From Acidobacteriota bacterium (GTDB taxonomy: Bacteria; Acidobacteriota; Terriglobia; Terriglobales; Acidobacteriaceae), in assembly GCA_021801945.1 (NCBI GenBank), contig JAKABE010000012.1, forward strand, positions 1-22,820: a stretch of DNA of 22,820 nt, written 5' to 3'. The notes under the pieces were generated by a model that saw only the letters and a program-made list of their open reading frames with translations, was not told where the DNA came from and made no database searches. Shown one piece after another: positions 9,179 through 16,635 of the stretch (its first letter is position 1; every line of letters begins with the position of its first letter). The position numbers and the translations under genes are program-made.

Positions 9179-9522
9179 TCGATCTGCGCACAGGAACCAG
9201 GATCTGGATCGCCGCCGGCGTGACCGATATGCGGCGCGGCTTCTATGGTTTGACTGCTCAGGTGCAGACGGTGCTCAACGCGCAGCCTTATTCCGGTCAT
9301 GTCTTCGTCTTTCGTGGCCGGCGCGGCGACCAGGTCAAGTTGTTGTGGTTTGATGGTGACGGGCTTTGTCTGTTCACGAAGCGCCTGGAACGCGGACGTT
9401 TCGTGTGGCCGAAGGCAGACAGCGGAACGGTGGCACTGAGCCGCGCTCAGTTATCGATGCTTCTGGAAGGCATCGACTGGCGCCGCCCCGAGCGCACCTT
9501 TGCGCCGCCCCTGGCGGTTTAG
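9175..9522 (+). CDS. tnpB: IS66 TnpB (Orf2 protein)
   Basis: The 115-residue product is a complete IS66 Orf2 protein. It opens with IDLRTGTRIWIAAGVTDMRRGFYGL, here split as WIAAGVTDMRRGF for the conserved core. It continues with PYSGHVFVFRGRRGDQVKLLWFDGDG, seen as VFVFRGRRGDQVKLLW. KRLERGRFVWP and LEGIDWRRP complete the signature. The GTG start at 9175 overlaps the tnpA stop, which is the common coupling in this family. TnpB is needed for IS66 transposition but its biochemical role is not firmly known. It is the only undamaged gene of the element. Confidence 0.94.
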   Translation: MIDLRTGTRIWIAAGVTDMRRGFYGLTAQVQTVLNAQPYSGHVFVFRGRRGDQVKLLWFDGDGLCLFTKRLERGRFVWPKADSGTVALSRAQLSMLLEGIDWRRPERTFAPPLAV

Positions 9523-9566
9523 CCGAAGCCTAATAATCACCTGTATTCATGGGTTTTTTACGCTAG

Positions 9567-10502
9567 GGTGTCGAGATCGAGCGCTCCACGCTGGCCGGGT
9601 GGGTGGGCGCATCGAGCGCGTTGCTCGATCCGCTGGTGGATGCGTTGCGTGAGCATGTCCTGGCGGGGCGCAAGATCCACGCCGACGATACGCCCATGCC
9701 GGTGCTCGCACCCGGCACCGGTAAAACCAAAACCGGACGGTTGTGGACTTACGTCCGCGACGAACGGTCCGCCGGTGAAAAGACCGCTCCGGCCGTGTGG
9801 TTTGCATACTCGGAAGACTGCAAGGGAGAACATCCGCGTACTCACCTGAAGACCTTCAAAGGCGCACTGCAAGCGGATGCCTACGCGGGCTTTCATCATC
9901 TTTACGATGGCGGCGCCATCTACGAAGTGGCATGCTGGGCGCACTGCCGGCGCAAGTTCTACGAAATTCACGCGGCGCATCCGTCGCCCATCACCACCGA
10001 GGCCCACGATCGCATCGGCGCACTGTACGGCATCGAAGAAGAGATTCGCGGCAAGCCCGTGGACCTCAGACGCGAGGTCCGCCGGTCCCGCGCACGGCCC
10101 TTGCTCGAAGATTTTCGAACCTGGATGGAACAATCGCTTCCCCAGCTTTCGCCCAAGAGCGAAACCGCGGCTGCCATCCGTTATGCACTTTCACGCTGGC
10201 GTGCGCTTGTGCGCTACGTCGATGATGGCTTGCTGGAGATAGACAACAATCCGGCTGAGAGGGCGCTGCGATGCGTTGCTTTAGGAAGGAAGAATTATCT
10301 CTTTGCCGGCGCCGATTCGGGCGGCGAGCGGGCTGCCGCCATCTACTCGCTGATCGGCTCGGCCAAGCTCAACGGCCTCGATCCGGAACTCTATCTGCGC
10401 ATCGTGCTCGCCCAGATCGCCGACCATCCCATCGGCCGCATCGCCGAACTGCTGCCCTGGAACCTGGCCGACAAGCCCCAGTCCGTCTCTCAGGCTGCCT
10501 GA
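9567..10502 (+). pseudogene. tnpC: IS66 TnpC transposase, N-terminal part deleted
   Basis: The open frame of about 311 residues covers the DDE transposase domain only. GVEIERSTLAGWVG leads into HADDTPMPVLAPG (first catalytic Asp), then LQADAYAGFHHLY (second Asp), AHCRRKFYEI, and DNNPAERALR near the catalytic Glu. It ends with the C-terminal cap including LPWNLA. Complete TnpC proteins are about 500 residues, so roughly the first 200 (coiled coil, zinc-binding region) are gone. An in-frame TAG sits at 9564-9566, and YAR, which normally precedes GVEIE, appears in another frame just upstream. There is thus a further one-base lesion beside the deletion point (about 9550-9566). No start codon with a ribosome binding site is apparent. 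Confidence 0.88.
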
Positions 10503-10509
10503 AAATCCT

Positions 10510-10557
10510 TCAAGCACCGGTACTTGAAGTGTCCACTTGAAAACAAGTGGACACTTC
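10510..10557. repeat. Two adjoining palindromes after tnpC
   Basis: Positions 10510-10527 form an 18-base palindrome with one central mismatch pair (TCAAGCACCGGTACTTGA). Directly overlapping it, GAAGTGTCCACTTG (10526-10539) and CAAGTGGACACTTC (10544-10557) are perfect 14-base arms around AAAA. Both lie between the tnpC stop and the right IS end. The second could terminate tnp transcription, but only TTCGTT-like sequence follows, not a T-run. Confidence 0.6.
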
Positions 10558-10592
10558 GTTGCTCCCGCCAAAGTTTCTCACACGACCCGAAT

Positions 10593-10622
10593 CCGCGCCA
10601 GGTGAAAGCTTCGGACGCTTAC
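10593..10622 (-). repeat. IS66 right terminal inverted repeat
   Basis: It ends GCTTCGGACGCTTAC; its reverse complement begins GTAAGCGTCCGAAGC and pairs with the left end at 23 of 30 positions. It sets the right boundary of the element 120 bases past the tnpC stop. Confidence 0.8.
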
Positions 10623-10667
10623 AGTTTGGCCGACCTGGGATGCGTGGCGGGACGCTCGATCTGTGAG

Positions 10668-10697
10668 TTGACCTCGTCTCACCATCGCTGCTATAGG
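10668..10697 (+). promoter_or_regulatory. Candidate sigma70-type promoter upstream of the tannase gene
   Basis: TTGACC (10668-10673) and TATAGG (10692-10697) are separated by 18 bases and point towards the hydrolase gene at 10836. It lies 45 bases beyond the IS66 end, so it belongs to the flank, not the element. Motif match only; the leader would be about 130 bases. Confidence 0.35.
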
Positions 10698-10835
10698 TGT
10701 TGGGGATTGTAGATCGCGTGCAAAGGGTAGCCGTTTCCATCATTCCGCGCGGCACAAATCGCGGCCCGCGCGTCTCCAGAGAGAGCGCATGATCGCGGCG
10801 GTCCTGGTTTCTCAGCTTCGCCCAAGGAGACAGAA

Positions 10836-12380
10836 ATGTTGAATCGTCTTGCGCTTTTACTCTTGATCACAGCCTTCGGCATGGTTGCTCTGGCGCCACG
10901 CGCCGCCGCAGTGTCCTGTGAGAGTCTTGCCTCGATGGCTCTGACGAAGGGGCGCATCACTTCAGCCTCTCTGGTTGCCGCGGGCTCTTTCGCTCCTCCA
11001 GGAAGAATGGGACTGTTCATGGCCGGGGCCGGAGCCCCCTCGCCCTTCAAGAGGATGCCGGCTTTTTGCCGGGTGGCCGCTACTCTCACGCCGACATCCG
11101 ATTCCGATATCAAAATCGAGGTATGGATGCCCGCCGGGCACTGGAACGGCAAGCTGGTGGGCGTGGGCAACGGTGTCTGGGCAGGCACGATTGACTATTT
11201 CTCTATGGCCAAACCCATTATTGGTGGCTATGCCGTGGTGGCCACCGACACCGGCCACACCGGGAACGGCATGAGCGCCGAGTGGGCCGCCGGTCACAAG
11301 CAGAAGCTCATCGACTTCGGTTATCGCGCCGTCCATCTCATGACGGTCCAGGCCAAGCGCATCCTCTCCGCCTATTACGGGCGCAAGCAGCAGACCTCCC
11401 TATGGGTCAGTTGCTCCACGGGCGGGCGCCAGGGCCTCATGGAGGCCTACCGCTATCCGCACGACTACAACGGAATCTCCGCCATGGCCCCCGCCAATCC
11501 CATGGTGAAGCTCATGATCGGATCGCTCTGGACCGGCTACGTCGCCCTTCAGGATCCGGCGCATCACCTCACCCGCGGCGACATGATAGCGGTTCATAAG
11601 GCCTTTCTCGGGCAATGCGGTGCCCAACAAGGCCTGAAGGACGGTGTCATCACGAACCCTCAAGCCTGCCACTTCGATCCGGAAGCCCTTTTGTGCAAGG
11701 ATCAGTCTCAGGACGTTTGCCTAACCCCGACGCAGGTTGCCACGCTGCGCGACATCTACGCCGGCCCGAAAGATCCGCGCACCGGGGCCCTGATCTACCC
11801 CGGATTCGAGCCGGGCAGCGAGCTGCAGTTGATCGCACTCGTGAGCGGCCCTGAGCCATTTCCGGTCGCCACCTCGTACTTCGCCGACCTTGTCTTCCAT
11901 AACCCGAAGTGGGACTTCAAATCCTTCAACTACCACACCGACCTCGCTGCAAGTTACAAGACCGGCAGCGCCATCCTCGATGTGCCGCCAGACGGCCTTA
12001 GCACATTCTTTGCCGGCGGCGGCAAACTCCTGCTCTCTCATGGCTGGTCCGACGGACTCATCCCCTCGCTGAGCACCGTCGACTTCTACAAATCCATGAT
12101 CGCCACCCTCTCTGCCCAACAAGCAAAGGATTCTGCACGCCTGTTTATGATCCCAGGGATGGGCCACTGCGGCGGCGGCGATGCCCCCACCGTCACTGAC
12201 ATGCTTTCCGTCATCAACGACTGGGTAGAAACCGGGAAGGCACCGAATACCATCGTGGCCGTCAACTCGCCGCGTCAAAGGCCCGCCTCGCAGCTTGTTT
12301 GCCCCTATCCGAAATATGCCCGGTACAAGGGTTCAGGCAATCCGCAGGACGCCGCGAACTTCGCCTGCGCGGCTCCGTAG
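10836..12380 (+). CDS. Secreted tannase/feruloyl esterase-family serine hydrolase
   Basis: This 514-residue alpha/beta hydrolase has an N-terminal signal peptide (RLALLLLITAFGMVALAP..AAA, cleavage near residue 25), so it should act outside the cytoplasm. The family hydrolyses ester bonds of gallate, ferulate or related plant phenolics. Family landmarks are all present: SCSTGGRQG with the nucleophile Ser194, SHGWSDGLIP with Asp406, and IPGMGHCGGG with His444. Cys193 and Cys445 flank the Ser and His, as in the tannase CS-D-HC motif where they form a disulfide. A Cys- and Asp-rich loop around 268-295 fits the family's calcium-binding region. AAGGAG lies 7 bases before the ATG. It stands alone, next to the IS66 remnant; the true substrate cannot be read from sequence. 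Confidence 0.92.
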   Translation: MLNRLALLLLITAFGMVALAPRAAAVSCESLASMALTKGRITSASLVAAGSFAPPGRMGLFMAGAGAPSPFKRMPAFCRVAATLTPTSDSDIKIEVWMPAGHWNGKLVGVGNGVWAGTIDYFSMAKPIIGGYAVVATDTGHTGNGMSAEWAAGHKQKLIDFGYRAVHLMTVQAKRILSAYYGRKQQTSLWVSCSTGGRQGLMEAYRYPHDYNGISAMAPANPMVKLMIGSLWTGYVALQDPAHHLTRGDMIAVHKAFLGQCGAQQGLKDGVITNPQACHFDPEALLCKDQSQDVCLTPTQVATLRDIYAGPKDPRTGALIYPGFEPGSELQLIALVSGPEPFPVATSYFADLVFHNPKWDFKSFNYHTDLAASYKTGSAILDVPPDGLSTFFAGGGKLLLSHGWSDGLIPSLSTVDFYKSMIATLSAQQAKDSARLFMIPGMGHCGGGDAPTVTDMLSVINDWVETGKAPNTIVAVNSPRQRPASQLVCPYPKYARYKGSGNPQDAANFACAAP

Positions 12381-12436
12381 CAGCCTCGGGTGTAAGTGGT
12401 GGGCGGCTGTACAGCGGTAACGCTTTACCGGACCAT

Positions 12437-13057
12437 CTACGCTTTGCCGGTCATGGCGTAAAGAATCACGCGCGCGGTTGCGTCCTCATTCTCATGAGAG
12501 CGGATCATGAGGTCGTAGAGTTGGGGACTGCACCAGTTTTTTCCGAAGTTCTGACGCAGATATTTGGAGCGTTCCTCATCCGTGGCGCGGATGCGGTTCT
12601 CAATGTTGACGCCGGGTCCGAGACGCGCGCGCAGGCGGTGCAGCCGCTCGCGGAAGGGCGCATAGACGAAAACGTGGTAAACATCGGGACAATGTTCGAG
12701 GACGCACTGCGCACCGCGGCCAACGATAACGCAGTTACCCACGGTATGGGCCTCCTCGACAATCTTGCGCGTGAGCTTGGCCATGACCTGCGCATCGAAG
12801 ATTTCCCCTTCGCCCAGCGGCCGGCCGGTGGCCATGGCCACGCCGCGCAGGGCTTCCTCGTTGAGGCGGCGCAGCCAGGAATCCACGCGCTCATCATAGT
12901 GCCTTACGACATGCGACTCCACGTTCGCCGTGCGGGCAATGGCGTTGATAATCTCCGCATCGAGGAGCTTCCAGCCCAGCCAGCCCGCGATGGTGTTGGC
13001 GATGCGCCCGCCGCCACTGCCGAACTCCCTGGCAACTGTCAATGTCCGGTATTGCAT
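12437..13057 (-). CDS. Cytidylate kinase-like family protein
   Basis: This 206-residue protein resembles the second cytidylate-kinase-like family rather than housekeeping Cmk. It begins with LTVAREFGSGGGRIANTIAGWLG, where FGSGGGRIA takes the place of the P-loop. Arg stands where classical kinases have Lys. Next come LLDAEIINAIA, a mid-region helix with RLNEEALRGVA, VIVGRGAQCVLE (typical of this family), and RATDEERSKYLRQNFGKNW near the C-terminus. The family is assumed to be nucleotide-binding; its substrate is mostly unknown. The ATG at 13057 is chosen over an in-frame GTG at 13072 because GGAGGGG lies just upstream and homology begins at QYRTLTVARE. It converges on the tannase gene with a 56-base gap. 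Confidence 0.85.
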   Translation of the reverse strand: MQYRTLTVAREFGSGGGRIANTIAGWLGWKLLDAEIINAIARTANVESHVVRHYDERVDSWLRRLNEEALRGVAMATGRPLGEGEIFDAQVMAKLTRKIVEEAHTVGNCVIVGRGAQCVLEHCPDVYHVFVYAPFRERLHRLRARLGPGVNIENRIRATDEERSKYLRQNFGKNWCSPQLYDLMIRSHENEDATARVILYAMTGKA

Positions 13058-13472
13058 GATCCCCTCCGGCACAGGATTTTTGCCGGCTTGCCGCCGCGGG
13101 CGAGTGGATCAAGAGGCCCGCGCAAAAGGCTTGACTTCAGCAATATACACTGCACACCGAGGCAAAGTTGAGCCGAAAATGCAAATGCTGTTCCTTTTTC
13201 TATTGTGCCACTGAACCGGGCGGGGTGGAAGCATGCAGCGGCGAGATCGCAGAGGCTGCGCCCTGCCAGGGTGACGATTGGAAACGGTTGCATTCAATTT
13301 GGGCATCTAACTTAGCCACAGCGAGGAAAAGCAACCGTGGATCCTGTTACTCGGTCGCCCCCGCGATCTTCACTCTGGTTGACAGATTTCAATTTGATCA
13401 GCTCTTCACGGCAACTCTCCGCCGATGCGGCTTAGTGAACATCTGCCAGAGGCCAGAGCGCGGTCTGTGTCG
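13058..13472. other. Intergenic region, no gene seen
   Basis: These 415 bases separate two minus-strand genes. The open frames here have no ribosome binding site or recognisable protein pattern. The part near 13130-13210 is AT-richer and probably holds the promoter of the cytidylate kinase-like gene, but no convincing -35/-10 pair could be fixed. A consensus TTGACA near 13379 points to the plus strand where no gene follows. Confidence 0.45.
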
Positions 13473-14270
13473 CTATTTCTCGACGCGGCGGGCAATGGCG
13501 TCCAGGTTCCAGAAGTCGGGGGGCAGCTCTTGGTTATAGACAGCGCGCAGTACGTAGTACTGCTGGGTCATCTCGCCATTGTGGAAGTGCGTGATGCTGA
13601 AGGGCGTGGGAAAGCCCTGGATGGTGTGGTAGTTGTCGAACTCCACGGAGTCGGTGTTCAGGTCGTGGTAGACAGGATCGCGATACTGGAACTCCACGCG
13701 CAGTGGGAGATGCGTATCCGAACTCATCACGATGGTAGTGCTCTGGTTGTCCGGCGAGATGAGCGAGACCTGCACGCCCAGACGGTTCTCGACTAGGTGC
13801 GGCCCCTCATAGAGGAGGAGCGTTTGGGGATTCTTCATCCACACCTTGATGGCCGTCTCGATGGAGTGCTCGCGCCAGCGCAGGAAGTCTTCCACCTGCT
13901 TCTTGGGCAACTTCTGCACGCCGCGGTAGGTAATCTCCCAGCCCTGGTTCCCGATATAAATCACATCCACGTCGCGGTGCTTGGTCTCCTCGATGCGGTC
14001 GAGATCAGGCCATTGGTGGTACTGAAAGGTAAGAGTAGTGCCCAGGTCGGGCCGGCCTTGGAAGAAGGCGGCGACGCGGCCTTCGATCATCTTGTTCTTC
14101 ATGTCGAGCCACGCCTGGCCGCCCATCGCTTGCACCATGGCATTGAGCGCGGCACGCGCCTGATCGGCATTCTTGTCGGCGGTCTGCACGCCGGTCTGTG
14201 CCCGCGCCGCGGCCGGCATTGCGGACGCCAGCACCACCAAGGCCATCGGCAATATTCCGTGCAATTTCAT
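13473..14270 (-). CDS. Secreted LolA-like protein of unknown function
   Basis: The 265-residue product starts with a clear signal peptide (ILPMALVVLASAMPAAARAQ, cleavage near residue 25). The mature part begins with a helix and AMGGQAWLDMKNKMIEGRV. It then shows alternating strands such as TLTFQYHQWPDLDRIEE, IYIGNQGWEITYRG, LLLYEG and RLGVQVSLISPDN. LPLRVEFQYRDP and PFSITHFHNGEMTQQY follow. This pattern fits the half-barrel of outer-membrane lipoprotein-sorting-like proteins common in acidobacteria. The closing LPPDFWNLDA also fits that group. The role is probably periplasmic ligand or lipid binding, by fold analogy only. GAGG lies 7 bases before the ATG. It lies 98 bases downstream of the dehydrogenase-like gene, so co-transcription is possible. 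Confidence 0.8.
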   Translation of the reverse strand: MKLHGILPMALVVLASAMPAAARAQTGVQTADKNADQARAALNAMVQAMGGQAWLDMKNKMIEGRVAAFFQGRPDLGTTLTFQYHQWPDLDRIEETKHRDVDVIYIGNQGWEITYRGVQKLPKKQVEDFLRWREHSIETAIKVWMKNPQTLLLYEGPHLVENRLGVQVSLISPDNQSTTIVMSSDTHLPLRVEFQYRDPVYHDLNTDSVEFDNYHTIQGFPTPFSITHFHNGEMTQQYYVLRAVYNQELPPDFWNLDAIARRVEK

Positions 14271-14368
14271 TCATGCACCTCACAACCTTCAATGGCAATC
14301 CGGCCGTATTCCCTTGGACGCAAAGGTGGTGGACCGGTTGCCGGTGAGTCTGAAGAGCGGCCCCTTGG

Positions 14369-14941
14369 TCACAGGATAGTTGGAGCGGCGGGCTCGGCGC
14401 TGGAAGATGGCTCGACAACCGGCGTAAAACCGAGGCGGCGCCAGAAATCGGCAACCAGAGCCAGGGCCGCGGGGGCGGTGGCGGGCGCGGCACGCAGAAG
14501 GAGGTGACCAGAGTTGGCGGCGGGATTGGCGAGGGCGGCGGGCTCGGAGGCGATGGCGACGCACTTCTCCGGGCGGTAGGTGCAGGCGGCCAGGTCGGCG
14601 ATGGAGAGGCGCACGGTGGGAGTGGCGAAGACCGTGTGCGGCGGGGCCATGCGATCAAGGAGCCAGAGGATTTCGAGCTTCGATTCGAGCTCGTCCGGAA
14701 CACAGTCGATGACAAGGGCGGCGGAGCGCACGGCGTCTTCGATGGTGGAGACGAAGCGGATGTCCGCGCCGGGCTCGCTACCCAGGGCCTCAGCACTGAG
14801 CTGCTCGCAGATATACTCGCGGGCATGGCTGAGCGTGGCGGGCATCACATCTTCAAGAAATACGCAAAAGCCAGATCGTCCCGCGCTCATGGCCAGACGG
14901 CGGCCGAGGGGGCCGGCTCCGATGATGGCAACGGTGGTCAC
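14369..14941 (-). CDS. Stand-alone NAD-binding domain related to 3-hydroxyacyl-CoA dehydrogenase
   Basis: The 190-residue protein starts with VAIIGAGPLGRRLAMSAGRSG, a GxGxxG Rossmann motif. It follows the HAD N-domain: FLEDVMPATLSHA after strand 2, then ADIRFVSTIEDAVRSAALVIDCVPDELESK (the usual EAVxENLxxK position) and VFATPTVRLSIADLA. Two things are missing. The HFFNP-type segment with the catalytic His reads IASEPAALA, and the whole C-terminal helical dimerisation/substrate domain is absent (normal length is about 280 residues). It probably binds NAD but cannot do standard HAD catalysis. The GTG at 14941 is chosen from the Rossmann start; the ribosome binding site is poor and the small gene upstream ends 10 bases before, suggesting coupling. 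Confidence 0.75.
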   Translation of the reverse strand: MTTVAIIGAGPLGRRLAMSAGRSGFCVFLEDVMPATLSHAREYICEQLSAEALGSEPGADIRFVSTIEDAVRSAALVIDCVPDELESKLEILWLLDRMAPPHTVFATPTVRLSIADLAACTYRPEKCVAIASEPAALANPAANSGHLLLRAAPATAPAALALVADFWRRLGFTPVVEPSSSAEPAAPTIL

Positions 14942-14951
14942 AGGTGGCGGG

Positions 14952-15134
14952 CTATTTGGCGGCGAGGGCCTGCGCGACATCCGACGCGCTGGGGTGTGTC
15001 TGCGCAAGGTGCTCGGCAACGCGGGCGCGCTCCTCGGGGGTAAGCACGGGAATGGTGGCCAGCACGCGGCGCAGGGTCACGGCTACATCGTCAATGTAAT
15101 TCATCAGGCGGATGGCTTCTCCAGAGAGCGGCAT
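14952..15134 (-). CDS. Small conserved-looking protein, function unknown
   Basis: The 60-residue product is mostly helical and contains AIRLMNYIDDVAVTLRRVL, then PVLTPEERARVAEHLAQTHP and SASDVAQALAAK. The TPEER..VAEHLAQ pattern looks like a genuine small helical protein. No known family is recognised. GAGG lies 8 bases before the ATG, a reasonable ribosome binding site. It is followed after 10 bases by the Rossmann-domain gene, so the two are probably one transcript and perhaps partners (inference). Confidence 0.6.
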   Translation of the reverse strand: MPLSGEAIRLMNYIDDVAVTLRRVLATIPVLTPEERARVAEHLAQTHPSASDVAQALAAK

Positions 15135-15286
15135 GTTGTGTCCTCGGATGTGGGTGTTCCGTCCTCATTGTAGGCGGTCAGAATGGGATGGGGGAAGGCT
15201 ACCGCAGTTCCTTCTCTTAACACGATCTTATCCGTGCCATCGGGTTTGCCCGATGAGACTGGCAGGAGGGGATTGATCGACGGCAT
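15104..15286 (-). CDS. Possible small protein, weakly supported
   Basis: A 60-residue frame opens at ATG 15286 and overlaps the next small gene by 31 bases. The part before the overlap (PVSSGKPDGTDKIVLREGTA, then VAFPHPILTAYNEDGTP) has a natural amino-acid mix, but no family is recognised and no good ribosome binding site precedes it. It could equally be the leader of the downstream operon. Confidence 0.25.
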   Translation of the reverse strand: MPSINPLLPVSSGKPDGTDKIVLREGTAVAFPHPILTAYNEDGTPTSEDTTCRSLEKPSA

Positions 15287-15408
15287 GGTGGGGGAGTGCG
15301 GGAGGGCGAGCCGCCCTGCGTTCGGCCGCGTGGCTGCATAATCTAAAGAGCCGCTCTAGAAGGCCGCCGAGAAAGCCGGCCAGAAGAGCCGCTTAGGGCA
15401 GGTACGCG

Positions 15409-16587
15409 ATGGCCTTCAAGTTCCGCGGTTTTGATTTTCTTCATCTCGATGCGAGCTTCACGGAGGATGAACTGCTGGTTCGCCGCACGGCGCGCGAGTT
15501 CGTCGAGGACAACCTCATCCCCATTATCGAAGAGTGTTTCCGCGAGGGGCGCTTTCCGCGCGAACTGGTTTCGATAATGGGCGAGCTGGGGTTCCTGGGC
15601 GCGAATTTCGAGGGGTACGGCTGCGCGGGCATGTCCAACGTCGAGTACGGGCTGGTGATGCAGGAGTTGGAGCGCGGCGACTCCGGGCTGCGCAGCTTTG
15701 TCAGCGTACAGTCGGCACTGGTGATGTATCCGATCTACACCTTCGGCTCCGAGGAGCAGAAAGATAGGTGGCTGCCGGCACTCGCTAGGGGCGAGAAGAT
15801 CGGCTGCTTCGGACTCACCGAACCCGGCTTCGGCTCGAATCCCGGCGGGATGACCACGCGGGCGCGAAAATCCGGCGATGAGTACATCCTCAATGGAGAA
15901 AAGATGTGGATTACCTCGGGAACCATCGCCGATGTGGCCATCGTCTGGGCAAAGGTGGAGGAGGAGGACAATCGCGTGCGCGGGTTCCTGGTGGAGACGG
16001 GCCGGCCGGGCTTCTCGGCACAGGAGGTGGACGGTAAATGGAGCCTGCGCGCCTCCTCGACCAGCGGACTCACGCTCCTGGATGTGCACGTGCCCGCGGC
16101 CAACGTGCTGCCCGGCACGGACGGCCTGAAAAGCCCGCTGATGTGCCTTAACCAGGCACGCTACGGCATCAGTTGGGGGGCTATCGGCGCGGCCATGGCG
16201 TGCTACGACACGGCCCTCCAATACGCCAAGCTGCGCAAGCAGTTCCATGATCAGCCCATTGCCAGCCATCAACTGGTGCAGGAAAAGCTGGTGTGGATGG
16301 CGAGCGAAATCTCCAAGGCGCAGTTGCTGGCGTTGCACGTGGGCCGACTGAAAGACGCGGGCACAGTAGGCCACGAGCACATCTCCTTGGCCAAGCGCAA
16401 CAACGTGTGGATGGCCCTGGAATGCGCGCGCATGGCCCGCGACATCCTGGGCGCCAACGGCATCACGGAAGACTATCCGGTGATGCGGCACATGATGAAC
16501 CTGGAGTCAGTGAAGACCTACGAGGGCACGCACGACATTCATGCGCTGATTTTGGGACAGAGCCTTACCGGGATCGGGGCATACTAA
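15409..16587 (+). CDS. gcdH: Glutaryl-CoA dehydrogenase (acyl-CoA dehydrogenase family)
   Basis: This FAD enzyme converts glutaryl-CoA to crotonyl-CoA and CO2 in lysine/tryptophan and aromatic-acid breakdown, passing electrons to electron-transfer flavoprotein. The 392-residue protein has the GCDH fingerprint. ERGDSGLRSFVSVQSALVM includes the substrate-site Arg95. IGCFGLTEPGFGSNPGGM and GEKMWITSGTIADV form the FAD/acyl-CoA region. KLRKQFHDQPIASHQLVQEKL and ITEDYPVMRHMMNLESV follow. The catalytic base lies in KTYEGTHDIHALILG (Glu372). Other acyl-CoA dehydrogenases differ at the SGLRS and YEGTHDIH positions, which supports the specific call. The ATG follows an AGGGCAGG-like site. It diverges from the small-protein/Rossmann group. 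Confidence 0.9.
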   Translation: MAFKFRGFDFLHLDASFTEDELLVRRTAREFVEDNLIPIIEECFREGRFPRELVSIMGELGFLGANFEGYGCAGMSNVEYGLVMQELERGDSGLRSFVSVQSALVMYPIYTFGSEEQKDRWLPALARGEKIGCFGLTEPGFGSNPGGMTTRARKSGDEYILNGEKMWITSGTIADVAIVWAKVEEEDNRVRGFLVETGRPGFSAQEVDGKWSLRASSTSGLTLLDVHVPAANVLPGTDGLKSPLMCLNQARYGISWGAIGAAMACYDTALQYAKLRKQFHDQPIASHQLVQEKLVWMASEISKAQLLALHVGRLKDAGTVGHEHISLAKRNNVWMALECARMARDILGANGITEDYPVMRHMMNLESVKTYEGTHDIHALILGQSLTGIGAY

Positions 16588-16635
16588 AGCGGCCTCATCA
16601 TGGCACTCTGTGCGGCGCAGCTTGGGAAAAACCGT

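Larger units (their letters stand above)
8705..10622 (+). mobile_element. IS66-family insertion sequence, degraded (internal deletion)
   Basis: The element is bounded by imperfect terminal inverted repeats starting GTAAGCGT, the form typical of IS66. It carries tnpA, tnpB and tnpC in the family order on the plus strand. It measures 1918 bases, shorter than complete relatives (about 2.5 kb), because the N-terminal part of tnpC is missing. tnpA also has a frameshift. Flanks share GCTTGGC (8697-8703) and GTTTGGC (10624-10630), 6 of 7 bases alike but offset by one base from the ends. IS66 normally makes 8-base target duplications, so no clean duplication remains. It is very unlikely to move on its own. 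Confidence 0.88.

Noticed and set aside
10691..10795. Minus-strand peptide ending GYPLHAIYNPQHL
   Set aside because: It looks natural at its end, but the frame upstream runs antisense through the tannase gene; possible remnant, not supportable as a gene.
12415..12430. CGGTAA-CGCT-TTACCG hairpin between convergent genes
   Set aside because: Only a 6-base stem with no T-run; too weak to call a terminator.
13379..13412. Consensus TTGACA on the plus strand
   Set aside because: No matching -10 at 16-18 bases and no plus-strand gene downstream.
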